Assembly: GCF_000497245.1 (NCBI RefSeq)
Contig: NZ_AWTC01000004.1
Span: forward strand, 219,633-283,632
Source: Sporolactobacillus laevolacticus DSM 442
GTDB lineage: Bacteria > Bacillota > Bacilli > Bacillales > Sporolactobacillaceae
Length of the DNA stretch: 64,000 nt
Direction: 5' to 3'
Part shown: positions 8,411-16,725 of the stretch, one piece after another
Numbering within the stretch: the first letter of the stretch is position 1
How the letters are laid out: each line of letters opens with the position of its first letter
Program-made: the position numbers and the translations under genes
The notes under the pieces: generated by a model
Told to the model about the DNA's origin: nothing
Database searches by the model: none
What the model saw: the letters and a program-made list of their open reading frames with translations, nothing else

Positions 8411-9322
8411 ATGAATAAAGTGACTGTTCTAGGGAGCATAAATGTTGATACAATTTTTCACGTTGAACATTTGCCATTGCAAGGAGAGACGATCTCTACC
8501 AGAATAAAAAGTTCAGCAGGCGGCGGTAAGGGAGCAAACCAAGCCATAGCAGCAGCACGGTCAGGAGCAAACACTGTATTTATTGGGAAAATCGGCAACG
8601 ATGAATATGGCAAAGCCATGATTGATGTTTTACAAAAAGATGGTATCGATACTTCTCATGTTACGATTTCCAATCAATTGAGCACTGGTGAGGCTTGTAT
8701 TTTATTGGATAATAATGGTCAAAATAGCATCATTGTCTATGCTGGAAGCAACCATGATATTACAGATGATGACATTGACAGAGCACAATTTGAAATAACA
8801 TCGTCTGATTTCTTAGTTACACAATTTGAAACTTCAGAACGTGTAGCTGTGAAGGCGTTTCAGTATGCTAAAAAAAATAATGTCATAACCATCTTAAATC
8901 CTGCGCCTGCAAAGAGTCATATTAATCCATCGCTATTAAAGCTGACAGATCTCATAATCCCAAATGAAACGGAAAGTGAAATTATAACCGGCATAAAAAT
9001 TACTGACGAGGAGTCAATGAAACGTTCAGCTGAAAAGCTGATCAACCAAGGTGTTAAAGCTGTGATTATCACACTTGGCGCCAGCGGATCATATTTTTAT
9101 GGCCCGATTGAACAAGGTTTTATCAAGGCCGTTACAGTTCATACAATTGATACTACCGCTGCTGGTGATACATTTATAGGAGCACTTAGTTCACAGCTTA
9201 ATAAAGATTTTTCCAATTTAACTGATTCAATTGTTTTTGCAAGCAAGGCCTCTTCATTGACTGTTCAAAAATTAGGGGCAATACCATCGATTCCCACATT
9301 AGCGGCAATACAAAGAATATAA
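8411..9322 (+). CDS. rbsK: Ribokinase (PfkB family)
   Basis: 303 residues. Phosphorylates D-ribose to ribose 5-phosphate with ATP in the cytoplasm. The N-terminus VLGSINVDTIFHVEHLP and the glycine-rich AGGGKGANQAIAAARSGA (about residues 38-55) form PfkB signature 1. TAAGDTFIGALSSQL (about 257-271) is signature 2 and contains the anion-hole and catalytic aspartate motif. NPAPA and PNETESE are typical ribokinase segments. It is a single-gene unit: no rbs transporter or repressor adjoins it, and terminators lie on both sides. Another PfkB sugar kinase specificity is possible, but the match to ribokinase is close. Confidence 0.88.
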   Translation: MNKVTVLGSINVDTIFHVEHLPLQGETISTRIKSSAGGGKGANQAIAAARSGANTVFIGKIGNDEYGKAMIDVLQKDGIDTSHVTISNQLSTGEACILLDNNGQNSIIVYAGSNHDITDDDIDRAQFEITSSDFLVTQFETSERVAVKAFQYAKKNNVITILNPAPAKSHINPSLLKLTDLIIPNETESEIITGIKITDEESMKRSAEKLINQGVKAVIITLGASGSYFYGPIEQGFIKAVTVHTIDTTAAGDTFIGALSSQLNKDFSNLTDSIVFASKASSLTVQKLGAIPSIPTLAAIQRI

Positions 9323-9448
9323 ATTGGGGACATCATGTGGCATTTGAGTAATGTCATGATTATTAATTTCCTGAGAGGAATGAGCAAGACAAATCAAGAA
9401 AGAAGCTGCAGTTGGTGCAGCATCATTCAAAGTTCATATCATAAAAGT

Positions 9449-9499
9449 GCCTCAGATTTTGAAAATAAATCCAGCTTTCAAAATCTGAGGCATATTTTT
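9449..9499 (+). terminator. Strong intrinsic terminator after rbsK
   Basis: A perfect 16-bp inverted repeat (9449-9464 with 9476-9491) around an 11-nt loop, followed by ATATTTTTA. It lies 127 bp after the rbsK stop. The strand is taken from rbsK; a short open frame that runs through it is spurious. Confidence 0.85.
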
Positions 9500-9556
9500 A
9501 TACTTACCAAATACTTTTATAGATAATGGGTTTTCAGTTGCAAAGGGGGCTTGTTT

Positions 9557-10837
9557 ATGAAATTCGAGGATTATCAGCCCTATTTGAGTCCGGCGCTCGC
9601 CAAGGCGACGAATCTGATTGTGGAAAGCGGTCAGGGGTGTTATTTGACTGACATCCATGGAGACCGATACTTGGATTTTGTTCAGGGGATTGCGGTCAAT
9701 GCGCTAGGCCATTGTCATCCGAAGATTGTTGAGGCGATCAAAGATCAGTCGGGAAAGCTGATCACTGCCTCATTTAATGTGGTCAATTACCCGACCACGC
9801 TTAAACTTGCGAAACGGTTATCTGAAGTCACGCCGGGACAGCTGAATTCCGTCTTTTTTTCCAATGGCGGAGCTGAAGCGGTGGACGGTGCTTTGAAACT
9901 GGCCAAAGCTTATACAAAAAGACCTGCAATTATTGCCTTTCAAGGATCTTTCCACGGACGGACATTCGGTGCTTTGTCGGTGACCGGGTCGAACGCAAAA
10001 TATCGAAAGTACTATGAACCCTTGGTGGGTTCTGTCTATTTTACGGCTTATCCATCAAAGGATATTTGTCCAAAGGGATTTAATGAAGAGCAGAGAACAC
10101 GGTTTTGCCTGAACGAACTGGATCATTTGTTCCAATACCTCATTGCACCTGATCAGGTGGCGGCAATTATTATGGAGCCTGTTCAAGGGGAAGGGGGCTA
10201 TGTCGTCCCGACGAAAGCCTTCGTTCAGGGGATTCGCGATCGGTGTGATCAGTACGGCATTTTGCTGATTATGGATGAAATTCAATCCGGGTACGGACGT
10301 ACGGGCAAGATGTTTGCCTGTGAACATTTTGACGTAGTGCCGGATATTTTGACGGTTGGCAAAGCGATTGCCGGTGGTCTGCCGATGAGTGCGGTGGTTT
10401 CGAAGAAGGAGATTATGGCCGAATGGCATCCAGGGATGCATGGAACAACATTCGGAGGTCATCCCATTTGTGCCGCAGCAGCTTTGGCGGTGTTGGATGA
10501 ATTCCAACAGTCGCACTTACTGGATCACGTAAATAAGACTGGTACTTATTTAAAGGATCAATTAGTGAGACTGCAAAAGAAATACTGCTGTATCTCCGAT
10601 GTCCGCGGACTTGGATTAATGCTGGCGATCGAATTTTCACATCCTGATGGAACTCCGGCAGGCGATATTCTAGAAAAAGTCAGAGAAGGCTGTTTGAACA
10701 ATAATTTACTGACCCTATCCTGCGGTGTGCACAATAACGGCATGCGGTTTGCTACACCGCTGAATGTGAAGAAGGAAGAGATTGATCAGGGCGTTGCAAT
10801 TATTGACCGGGTATTGAGCCAAATCTGTGCAAAATAA
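9557..10837 (+). CDS. Class III PLP-dependent aminotransferase (GabT/ArgD-like)
   Basis: 426 residues from ATG 9557. Members transfer an omega-amino group (GABA, ornithine, acetylornithine, beta-alanine and others) to 2-oxoglutarate or pyruvate. Class features are present: FSNGGAEAVDGALKLAKAYT, FQGSFHGRTFGALSVTGS, the PLP-binding IIMEPVQGEGGYVVP and LLIMDEIQSGYGRTGKMFA, and the Schiff-base lysine in ILTVGKAIAGGLPMSAVV. AAGGGGG at 9543-9549 suits ATG 9557 better than the in-frame TTG 9551. It is followed after 15 nt by a D-2-hydroxyacid dehydrogenase, so the pair may turn an amine or amino acid into an oxo acid and then a hydroxy acid. Substrate is not predictable; GABA or acetylornithine transaminase would be default labels. 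Confidence 0.88.
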   Translation: MKFEDYQPYLSPALAKATNLIVESGQGCYLTDIHGDRYLDFVQGIAVNALGHCHPKIVEAIKDQSGKLITASFNVVNYPTTLKLAKRLSEVTPGQLNSVFFSNGGAEAVDGALKLAKAYTKRPAIIAFQGSFHGRTFGALSVTGSNAKYRKYYEPLVGSVYFTAYPSKDICPKGFNEEQRTRFCLNELDHLFQYLIAPDQVAAIIMEPVQGEGGYVVPTKAFVQGIRDRCDQYGILLIMDEIQSGYGRTGKMFACEHFDVVPDILTVGKAIAGGLPMSAVVSKKEIMAEWHPGMHGTTFGGHPICAAAALAVLDEFQQSHLLDHVNKTGTYLKDQLVRLQKKYCCISDVRGLGLMLAIEFSHPDGTPAGDILEKVREGCLNNNLLTLSCGVHNNGMRFATPLNVKKEEIDQGVAIIDRVLSQICAK

Positions 10838-10852
10838 GAAAGGACTGATGTT

Positions 10853-11833
10853 ATGGCGAAAAAGAAAGTCCTTTATTATAACATCGACGATAACCTGGAT
10901 TATGAACGCGGTTTGTTAACTCAGTGGGGAATAGAGGATCTGGAACTGGTTGAAATCAAAGATTATGACCGTGAGAAGCCTTTCGTTGTCCATGCCAGGG
11001 AGGTGGACGGTGTCGTCGTTGAATACCAGCAGCTCACACGGGAGATCATCGAACAATTGCCTAACTTAAAGATCATTTCGCTTCAGGCGATAGGGGTAGA
11101 TAATGTCGATGTTGAAGCAGCGACCGATCACGGTGTGAGCGTCACCAACTGTCCTGAATTCTGCTCAGAAGAAGTGGCACTGCATACGATTGGGCTGATG
11201 ATTGACTTGACGCGGAAGATCACCCTTCTCGATCGTTCTGTGCGACATGGAAAATGGGATCCATTATATGGTTATAAAACATATCGACTTACCGGAAAAA
11301 CTGTCGGGCTCTATTTTTTCGGAAGTATTCCCAAGGCAATGATGCCGATGCTTCAAGCGCTCAATGTCAGAGTACTTGTTTACGCACCGACAAAAACGAA
11401 AGCCTTTTTAAAAGAATTTGGCGTCGAGAAAGTCGACACATTTGAGGAACTGCTGACGCAGTCTGATATCCTGTCGCTGCATTGTCCTCTTCTCGATTCA
11501 ACTGCACACCTCATTTCTGAACGAGAATTGAAGATGATGAAAAAGGATGCCTTTCTGATTAACACCGCACGCGGCAAAGTCGTCGACGAAACGGCACTGG
11601 TCAAAGCATTAAAAGAAGGTGAAATCAAAGCTGCAGCAGTCGATGTCATTGAAGATGAAACAACTGAAACAAGCCCCTTGTTTGCCCTCGACAATACGAT
11701 CATTACACCTCATTCCGCATTTGTCTCCGAAGACTCCTTTTACAATGCCAGAAAAATAGCACTGGAACAACTCGTCCAACGGTTAAGCAAAAATCAAAAA
11801 CCGGAACATTTAGTGAATCCTAATGTCATGTAG
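10853..11833 (+). CDS. D-2-hydroxyacid dehydrogenase family protein with altered Rossmann motif
   Basis: 326 residues. The family reduces 2-oxo acids to D-2-hydroxy acids with NAD(P)H. The catalytic Arg (NTARGK, R240), Glu (DVIEDE, E267/E269) and His (TPHSAF, H287) are all present. The dinucleotide motif is unusual. Where the family has GxGxxG, this protein reads GLYFFGSIP (152-160), keeping only G157 and replacing the first and third glycines with F155 and P160. The second family member in this window (41070-42089) has the normal GLIGMGKIG. Cofactor binding may therefore be weakened or altered, or the protein may have another role. It lies in an apparent operon with the preceding aminotransferase (15-nt gap). 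Confidence 0.85.
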   Translation: MAKKKVLYYNIDDNLDYERGLLTQWGIEDLELVEIKDYDREKPFVVHAREVDGVVVEYQQLTREIIEQLPNLKIISLQAIGVDNVDVEAATDHGVSVTNCPEFCSEEVALHTIGLMIDLTRKITLLDRSVRHGKWDPLYGYKTYRLTGKTVGLYFFGSIPKAMMPMLQALNVRVLVYAPTKTKAFLKEFGVEKVDTFEELLTQSDILSLHCPLLDSTAHLISERELKMMKKDAFLINTARGKVVDETALVKALKEGEIKAAAVDVIEDETTETSPLFALDNTIITPHSAFVSEDSFYNARKIALEQLVQRLSKNQKPEHLVNPNVM

Positions 11834-12087
11834 TAACTTCCTTTTTGGAGATTCTCAGAGAAAAATCATTTTACCGCTTATGTTTATCAGTTTTCTGAAT
11901 AGCTTTTAAACCAGTAAAGGAATTGGCCGATATAGTTTATAAGCAGTTGTTCCCTAATGGTATTTTTCTGTTTGAAATCTATTAAACGATATAAAATTAT
12001 TTTGAACATTAAAGATCATAGCCTTTTAATAGATTATAATAAACCGTTATTTGTTTTAGAAAGATTGTTTGGGAGAAGGTTTCCGGA

Positions 12088-14301
12088 GTGGAGAAGATAA
12101 AGAGGTTTGGATTAATACTTGCTGCTGTTGCGATGACATTTTTAATTCCTGCAGGAGCGTTGGCTGATACTCAACCAGTTTCTACAGAAAATCAGGGGCT
12201 GATCAAACAGAGTACGGATCGGATTCTCGTCAGCAATGAATCGCTCAATGGCGATCAAGCTGAAAGCTCGGGCAGTTTCAGTTTGAATAATGATCAATAC
12301 GCGTTAGGTAAAAAACTCAATAAAAGTTCCTATCAGCTAGATTATGTCAAACCGTTTGATCCAGAGAAAAATAGAGACAATCTATTAAAAAACAGAATGA
12401 TGCAGCGTTCGGTTCGATTTGCGGAGAAAGCAGGCGATAGCCGAAACTTTTGGGTATCGAATCTTGAAACGGGCAATTACGATCAAATTAATGCAACGTT
12501 GGCGTACAGCGGAACACATGCAAATATTTGGGTGAACAATGATCGGATTTCTTCAGATGACGCAAAAAAACTTGGCGAACAGTTTGATTCATCTATTTAT
12601 TCATCGGATGTTAATAATTTCGGGACTCCATCTGATGTGGATGGCAACGGAAAGATCAATATTGTTTGCTACGATATTCAAGATGGCTTCAACGGAAGCG
12701 GCGGTTACGTCGCCGGTTATTTTGATCCCAATGATCTGACGGATGGAACCGATTCGAACCATTCAGATATTTTATATATCGATACATATCCGGGCATGGG
12801 TACAGGATCAACCAAAGATGTAACTGAAGCGTATCCAACTCTGGCACATGAGTTTCAGCACCTGATCAATTTTAACAGGAATGTCCTTGTGGAAGGGCAC
12901 AGCGCTATGGATACGTGGATAGACGAGGGGTTGGCCATGGCGGCTGAACAGGTTTATACCGGGGTACCTCTTGAGGATGAGATTGATTATTATAATACGG
13001 ATTCGGCGATTAGTGATGGACAGTCGCTGCTCTATTGGGATTACGATGGAGATACTCTGGCGAATTACGCGCTTTCTTATTTGTTTATGGAATATCTGCG
13101 GATTCAGTGTGGACAGGGTAACCAGATCTTTAAAAATCTGATCGATGATTCGAATAGTAATTATGTAGCTGTTCAGGATCTTATTCATCAATATATTGAT
13201 CCGAATCTTTCATTCAGCCAGTTTATGACTGACTTTCGGTTGGCACTCTATTACAATAATCTAACAGGTTTATACGGTTTCCACGGTGAATCAGGATTCA
13301 CAAATATCGAGCAAAAAATTTATGCTGGATCATCTGTTAATCTACGGGGAGGAGGCGCAGCTGTCATGCCAGCGAGCTCTCCGGCGCTTCCGGATGACAC
13401 GGGTTCGGATCTGAAGTACTATAACTTGAATGGGAATGACGGTCCATCCCAAATCGTTCGGCCAGCTTCACCTCATGTTAATCCGGTTGGCAATCAAGAT
13501 ACATCAGTGACTGGGACGGCTCAGGGGAGTGAAACGATAGCGGTGATGTCCGGTACACAAGTCATTGGCACGGGTGAAACTGATAGTAATGGCGCTTTTC
13601 ATGTTGACATCCCGCTACAAATTGCTGGGTCAACCCTTAATGTATATGCGACCGATGTGTGGGGGACAAAAAGTGCGGCTGCAAGCGTAACCGTGGAGAA
13701 TCGAACACCTCCCGCTGCTCCAAACCCTGCACCTGCACCTATTACCAATCCAGTTGTCAGCTCTTCGGCCCCCCTGGATGTACATCAAATTAAAGTGACC
13801 AATTATAGGAATAAATCGGATGAAATTTATATTAAGGATCTCTCTCCGGGCGACATCATCAATATATACAGCTCGAGAAGGCAGCTTCTGGTATCGGGGA
13901 CATCAGGCGGAGAAACACTGACTCTGAATGTGAAACAACTGGGTACAAAATCCGGAAAAATCTATCTTACGGTAACCCGTCCTTCAATGGGACCAAGCAA
14001 TGAAACGGCGGTTTCTTTCAGTGGCGAAATTTCAGAGACGTTAAGCAGAAGTCAGATACAAATTCGAAATTTCAGGCACAAAAGAGATACGATTACAGTA
14101 AGAAGAATAAAGAAAGGCGACTACATCCGTATTTATAACGCCAAGAAAAAAGTAATTGCGAAGAAACATGCCGGACATTCATCCATTACCCTTTGGTTCA
14201 GACAGCTTGGCAGACATGGCGGGCATATCTATGTAACTGTTACGCATGCTCATATGAGAGAAAGTACGAAAAGGTATGCTGGGTTCGGAAGAGAGAGGTG
14301 A
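12088..14301 (+). CDS. Secreted zinc metalloprotease, M30 (hyicolysin)-like, with C-terminal repeat domains
   Basis: 737 residues from GTG 12088, with GGGAGAAGG upstream. An N-terminal signal peptide (about residues 1-26, ending AGALA) indicates export. The catalytic region holds TLAHEFQHLINF (zinc ligands H254 and H258, catalytic E255) and WIDEGLAMAAEQ (E280), as in M30 peptidases. An Ig-like region follows (about 465-545, GTAQGSETIAVMSG...), then a Pro/Ala linker. Two copies of an unfamiliar domain of about 75 residues end the protein (about 567-640 and 652-728), each with an NYRNK/NFRHK start, an IYSS/IYNA centre and an IYLTVT/IYVTVT end. The second copy is very basic and may bind cell wall or DNA. 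There is no LPXTG motif. The gene stands alone and has a terminator after it. Confidence 0.8.
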   Translation: MEKIKRFGLILAAVAMTFLIPAGALADTQPVSTENQGLIKQSTDRILVSNESLNGDQAESSGSFSLNNDQYALGKKLNKSSYQLDYVKPFDPEKNRDNLLKNRMMQRSVRFAEKAGDSRNFWVSNLETGNYDQINATLAYSGTHANIWVNNDRISSDDAKKLGEQFDSSIYSSDVNNFGTPSDVDGNGKINIVCYDIQDGFNGSGGYVAGYFDPNDLTDGTDSNHSDILYIDTYPGMGTGSTKDVTEAYPTLAHEFQHLINFNRNVLVEGHSAMDTWIDEGLAMAAEQVYTGVPLEDEIDYYNTDSAISDGQSLLYWDYDGDTLANYALSYLFMEYLRIQCGQGNQIFKNLIDDSNSNYVAVQDLIHQYIDPNLSFSQFMTDFRLALYYNNLTGLYGFHGESGFTNIEQKIYAGSSVNLRGGGAAVMPASSPALPDDTGSDLKYYNLNGNDGPSQIVRPASPHVNPVGNQDTSVTGTAQGSETIAVMSGTQVIGTGETDSNGAFHVDIPLQIAGSTLNVYATDVWGTKSAAASVTVENRTPPAAPNPAPAPITNPVVSSSAPLDVHQIKVTNYRNKSDEIYIKDLSPGDIINIYSSRRQLLVSGTSGGETLTLNVKQLGTKSGKIYLTVTRPSMGPSNETAVSFSGEISETLSRSQIQIRNFRHKRDTITVRRIKKGDYIRIYNAKKKVIAKKHAGHSSITLWFRQLGRHGGHIYVTVTHAHMRESTKRYAGFGRER

Positions 14302-14374
14302 CTGGTTGATAAGGCAGTCAGTTTCTCGGAGTAGGCTGTGATTTGTATTTATAAAGAGACATTCAGTTAAACAA

Positions 14375-14414
14375 AAACGGTCAACTATGAAACTTATGCA
14401 GTTGATCGTTTTTT
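14375..14414 (+). terminator. Intrinsic terminator of the M30 protease gene
   Basis: 12-bp stem AAACGGTCAACT (14375-14386) with AGTTGATCGTTT (14400-14411), one G-U pair, ending in a T run. Confidence 0.8.
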
Positions 14415-14718
14415 CTATGGACACTGATTTATGAATGGTGCTGCATAGTCACTAATCAGTCTTTTGTCTGTATAATCGCTTTTATTTGCATGCTTTCTTT
14501 TCACATGCGCCGATTTGGGAAAGATAATCTTCAAAATCTTTGATGATTCGCATGTCATTTAACTCTGTAGAAATGGTTGACGTTCTAATAGGGATCTCCA
14601 TTTGACTTGAGTTCTCAAAGCTTTTCTGTTCATACGTTTTTCTGAGATATTTGGATATCGTCACAGCGCTAGTCATTCGGGCGTCAACTTAATCAATAAT
14701 AAAAATTGCGAAAAAATA

Positions 14719-14747
14719 TTGACAATATTGTGATTACGTATTAATTT
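14719..14747 (+). promoter_or_regulatory. Sigma-A promoter of the lacI-family gene
   Basis: TTGACA at 14719-14724, 17-bp spacer, TAATTT at 14742-14747. The -35 is perfect and the -10 is weak. Both operators lie downstream of it, in the transcribed leader. Confidence 0.6.
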
Positions 14748-14774
14748 AAATATATAGTTTTTTTGTGCAACATA

Positions 14775-14842
14775 TGAAACCGGTTTTAGAAAATGAATAT
14801 AAGGGTAAAAATATTTTTTTAGACAATGTGAAACCGGTTTTA
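14775..14842. promoter_or_regulatory. Twin LacI-type operators
   Basis: Two identical 14-mers, TGAAACCGGTTTTA, at 14775-14788 and 14829-14842, with centres 54 bp apart (about five helical turns). The core AAACCGGTTT is a perfect palindrome with the central CG typical of LacI-family operators. The likely function is autoregulation by the following gene. The 14-mer also fits 13 of 14 positions of the Bacillus cre consensus, so CcpA binding is a real alternative. Confidence 0.75.
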
Positions 14843-14865
14843 GATCTCTTTTGGGAGTAGATGGT

Positions 14866-15855
14866 TTGAAAACAATCAGAGATGTGGCGAAAAGCGCGGG
14901 TGTTTCTCCGGCAACCGTTTCACGTGTGCTGAATAACAAAGGCTATGTGAGTGAAGAGAAAAAGGCCAGGATTGAAAAGGTTATTCAGGAGATGGGTTTT
15001 GAACCGAATCAGGTGGCAAGAGGCCTGGCAAAGAAGACTTCCAATACATTAGCACTGATTGTATCGGATATTACGAACCCGTTTTTCCCTGAGTTGGCAA
15101 AGGGAGCAGAGCATGTTGCCCATTTAAATGGTTACTCGCTTATGCTTGGAAATACGATGGGGGTCGATAGCGAAGACAATGATTATATCAAGATTTTAAT
15201 GAACAAGTATATTGATGGAGTTATCATTGCGACGCACGATATTGATAGTGAGCTGTTGGAAAAGCATACAAAGATGCCAATGGTTATTCTTGAAATGGAA
15301 AATAAAATCGAGAATGCTTGCACGATTAAGGTCGATACTTTGCAAGGATCAATTACAGCCACTGAACATCTGATATCCATAGGTTGTAAAAAGATTGCGC
15401 ATATTTATGGACCGCTATATGATCAGACGGCAAAAGAACGATTGCAAGGGTATCAAAATGTCATTCACGAACATCCCGAACGGGAAGAGGTCATCGTTCC
15501 TGGTGATTTCACCATTGATGGCGGCATTGCTGCAGTTAGTCAGTTATTGAAGGATCATCCGGATGTTGACGGACTATTTGTTGGTAATGATTTGATGGCA
15601 GTTGGCGTGATTAAAGAATTAAGTAGATTACATATACGCGTACCGGAAGATATTGCAGTTTGCGGGTTTGACGGTATCTATCTGACCAAAGTTGTGAGTC
15701 CAGAGATTACGACAATAGAGCAGCCGATTTACAAAATGGGTGAATTAGCCGCTGAAAAGTTGATTGATCGAATAAATAATCCATATATGAATAATGAATC
15801 AATCGAATTGAAAACGAAACTCGTAATTAGACAATCGTCAAAAAAAGATAATTAA
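14866..15855 (+). CDS. LacI-family transcriptional regulator
   Basis: 329 residues from TTG 14866. The N-terminal helix-turn-helix (KTIRDVAKSAGVSPATVSRV...) and the hinge helix around PNQVARGLAKK are classical. The rest is a periplasmic-binding-protein-like sensor domain (about 60-325), with LIVSDITNPFFPELAKGAE at its start and CGFDGIYLTKVVSPEITTI near the end. TTG 14866 is chosen because GGGAG at 14853-14857 is correctly spaced and the protein then begins MKTIRDVA, the family's normal start; TTG 14851 is in frame but adds only GVDG. It heads the uptake/hydrolysis gene series that follows and has two operators in its own leader. A sugar-like or amide effector carried by the downstream transporter is inferred. 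Confidence 0.93.
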   Translation: MKTIRDVAKSAGVSPATVSRVLNNKGYVSEEKKARIEKVIQEMGFEPNQVARGLAKKTSNTLALIVSDITNPFFPELAKGAEHVAHLNGYSLMLGNTMGVDSEDNDYIKILMNKYIDGVIIATHDIDSELLEKHTKMPMVILEMENKIENACTIKVDTLQGSITATEHLISIGCKKIAHIYGPLYDQTAKERLQGYQNVIHEHPEREEVIVPGDFTIDGGIAAVSQLLKDHPDVDGLFVGNDLMAVGVIKELSRLHIRVPEDIAVCGFDGIYLTKVVSPEITTIEQPIYKMGELAAEKLIDRINNPYMNNESIELKTKLVIRQSSKKDN

Positions 15856-15982
15856 TCGACCCAATCAGCAAAGCGGATTGCGTAGGATCTTTATTATCTG
15901 AAAACACAGAATAGAGAGTTTTATCGGCGGTTATTAACAGAAATTTCGAAATAGAAAAGTTTTTTAAAGGATGGAGATCTAA

Positions 15983-16723
15983 ATGAAAGTTTTATTTGTC
16001 GGCGAGTCTTGGGTTATCCACATGATTCATACCAAAGGTTTTGACAGCTTTACTTCGACGAAATATGAAGAAGGCGCAACGTATCTTCTTCAGTGTTTGA
16101 AAGAGGAAGGAATTGATATCACGTACATTCCTTCACATGAAGTTCAGATTCGTTTTCCGGCAACGCTTGAAGCACTTAATGAGTTTGATGCAATTGTGCT
16201 CAGCGATATTGGCAGCAATACATTCCTGCTTAGAAATGCGACTTTTTACGATATGAAGATTGAATCGAACCCATTGGAATTGATCAAAGCATTTGTAGCC
16301 AATGGCGGAGGGCTGTTAATGATCGGCGGCTACCTGTCATTTACCGGTATCGAGGCGAAAGCGAATTACAAACATACAGTACTTGCTGACGTTCTGCCTG
16401 TAGAGTTGTTAGAAACGGATGACCGGGTGGAGATGCCACAAGGTGTTCATCCAAAAACCATTAAGACAAGCCGGGTTACAGAAAGTCTTGGCGAATGGCC
16501 GTTGTTCTTAGGCTATAACAAGTTGATTGCGAAAAAGGATGCGGACGTATTAGCAACCATATCGGAAGACCCTTTCATCGTTACCGGAAAATATGGCGAG
16601 GGAAGCACGGCATGCTTCGCCAGTGACTGTGCGCCACATTGGGGTTCCAAAGAATTTGTCTCGTGGGAAAAGTATAAGTTGTTTTGGTCACGGATGATCC
16701 AATCTATTGGGAAGAAGAGCTGA
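15983..16723 (+). CDS. Glutamine amidotransferase-like protein (PF07090 type)
   Basis: 246 residues, preceded by GGATGGAGA. It begins KVLFVGESWVIHMIHTKGFD and has NGGGLLMIGGYLSFTGIEAK (about 110-129), VLADVLPVEL and a C-terminal YGEGSTACFASDCAPHWG, a pattern I associate with the cytoplasmic class I glutamine-amidotransferase-like family PF07090. The usual nucleophile-elbow cysteine of true amidotransferases is not evident: the corresponding loop reads IGGYLSF. Amidotransfer is therefore unlikely and its reaction is unknown. The family is often found beside sugar-type transporters and hydrolases, as here. It ends 2 nt before the first M20 gene, so the two are translationally linked. Confidence 0.75.
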   Translation: MKVLFVGESWVIHMIHTKGFDSFTSTKYEEGATYLLQCLKEEGIDITYIPSHEVQIRFPATLEALNEFDAIVLSDIGSNTFLLRNATFYDMKIESNPLELIKAFVANGGGLLMIGGYLSFTGIEAKANYKHTVLADVLPVELLETDDRVEMPQGVHPKTIKTSRVTESLGEWPLFLGYNKLIAKKDADVLATISEDPFIVTGKYGEGSTACFASDCAPHWGSKEFVSWEKYKLFWSRMIQSIGKKS

Positions 16724-16725
16724 AC

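Larger units (their letters stand above)
14302..14865. other. Intergenic region before the lacI-type gene
   Basis: 564 bp. It contains the protease terminator, a promoter and two operators (listed separately). A 64-codon minus-strand frame (14482-14676) has no ribosome binding site and no recognisable family, so it is not called. Confidence 0.6.

Noticed and set aside
9335-9526. 63-codon ORF after rbsK
   Set aside because: It reads straight through a perfect 16-bp terminator hairpin.
14482-14676. 64-codon minus-strand ORF
   Set aside because: No ribosome binding site, no recognisable family, poor context between a terminator and a divergent promoter.
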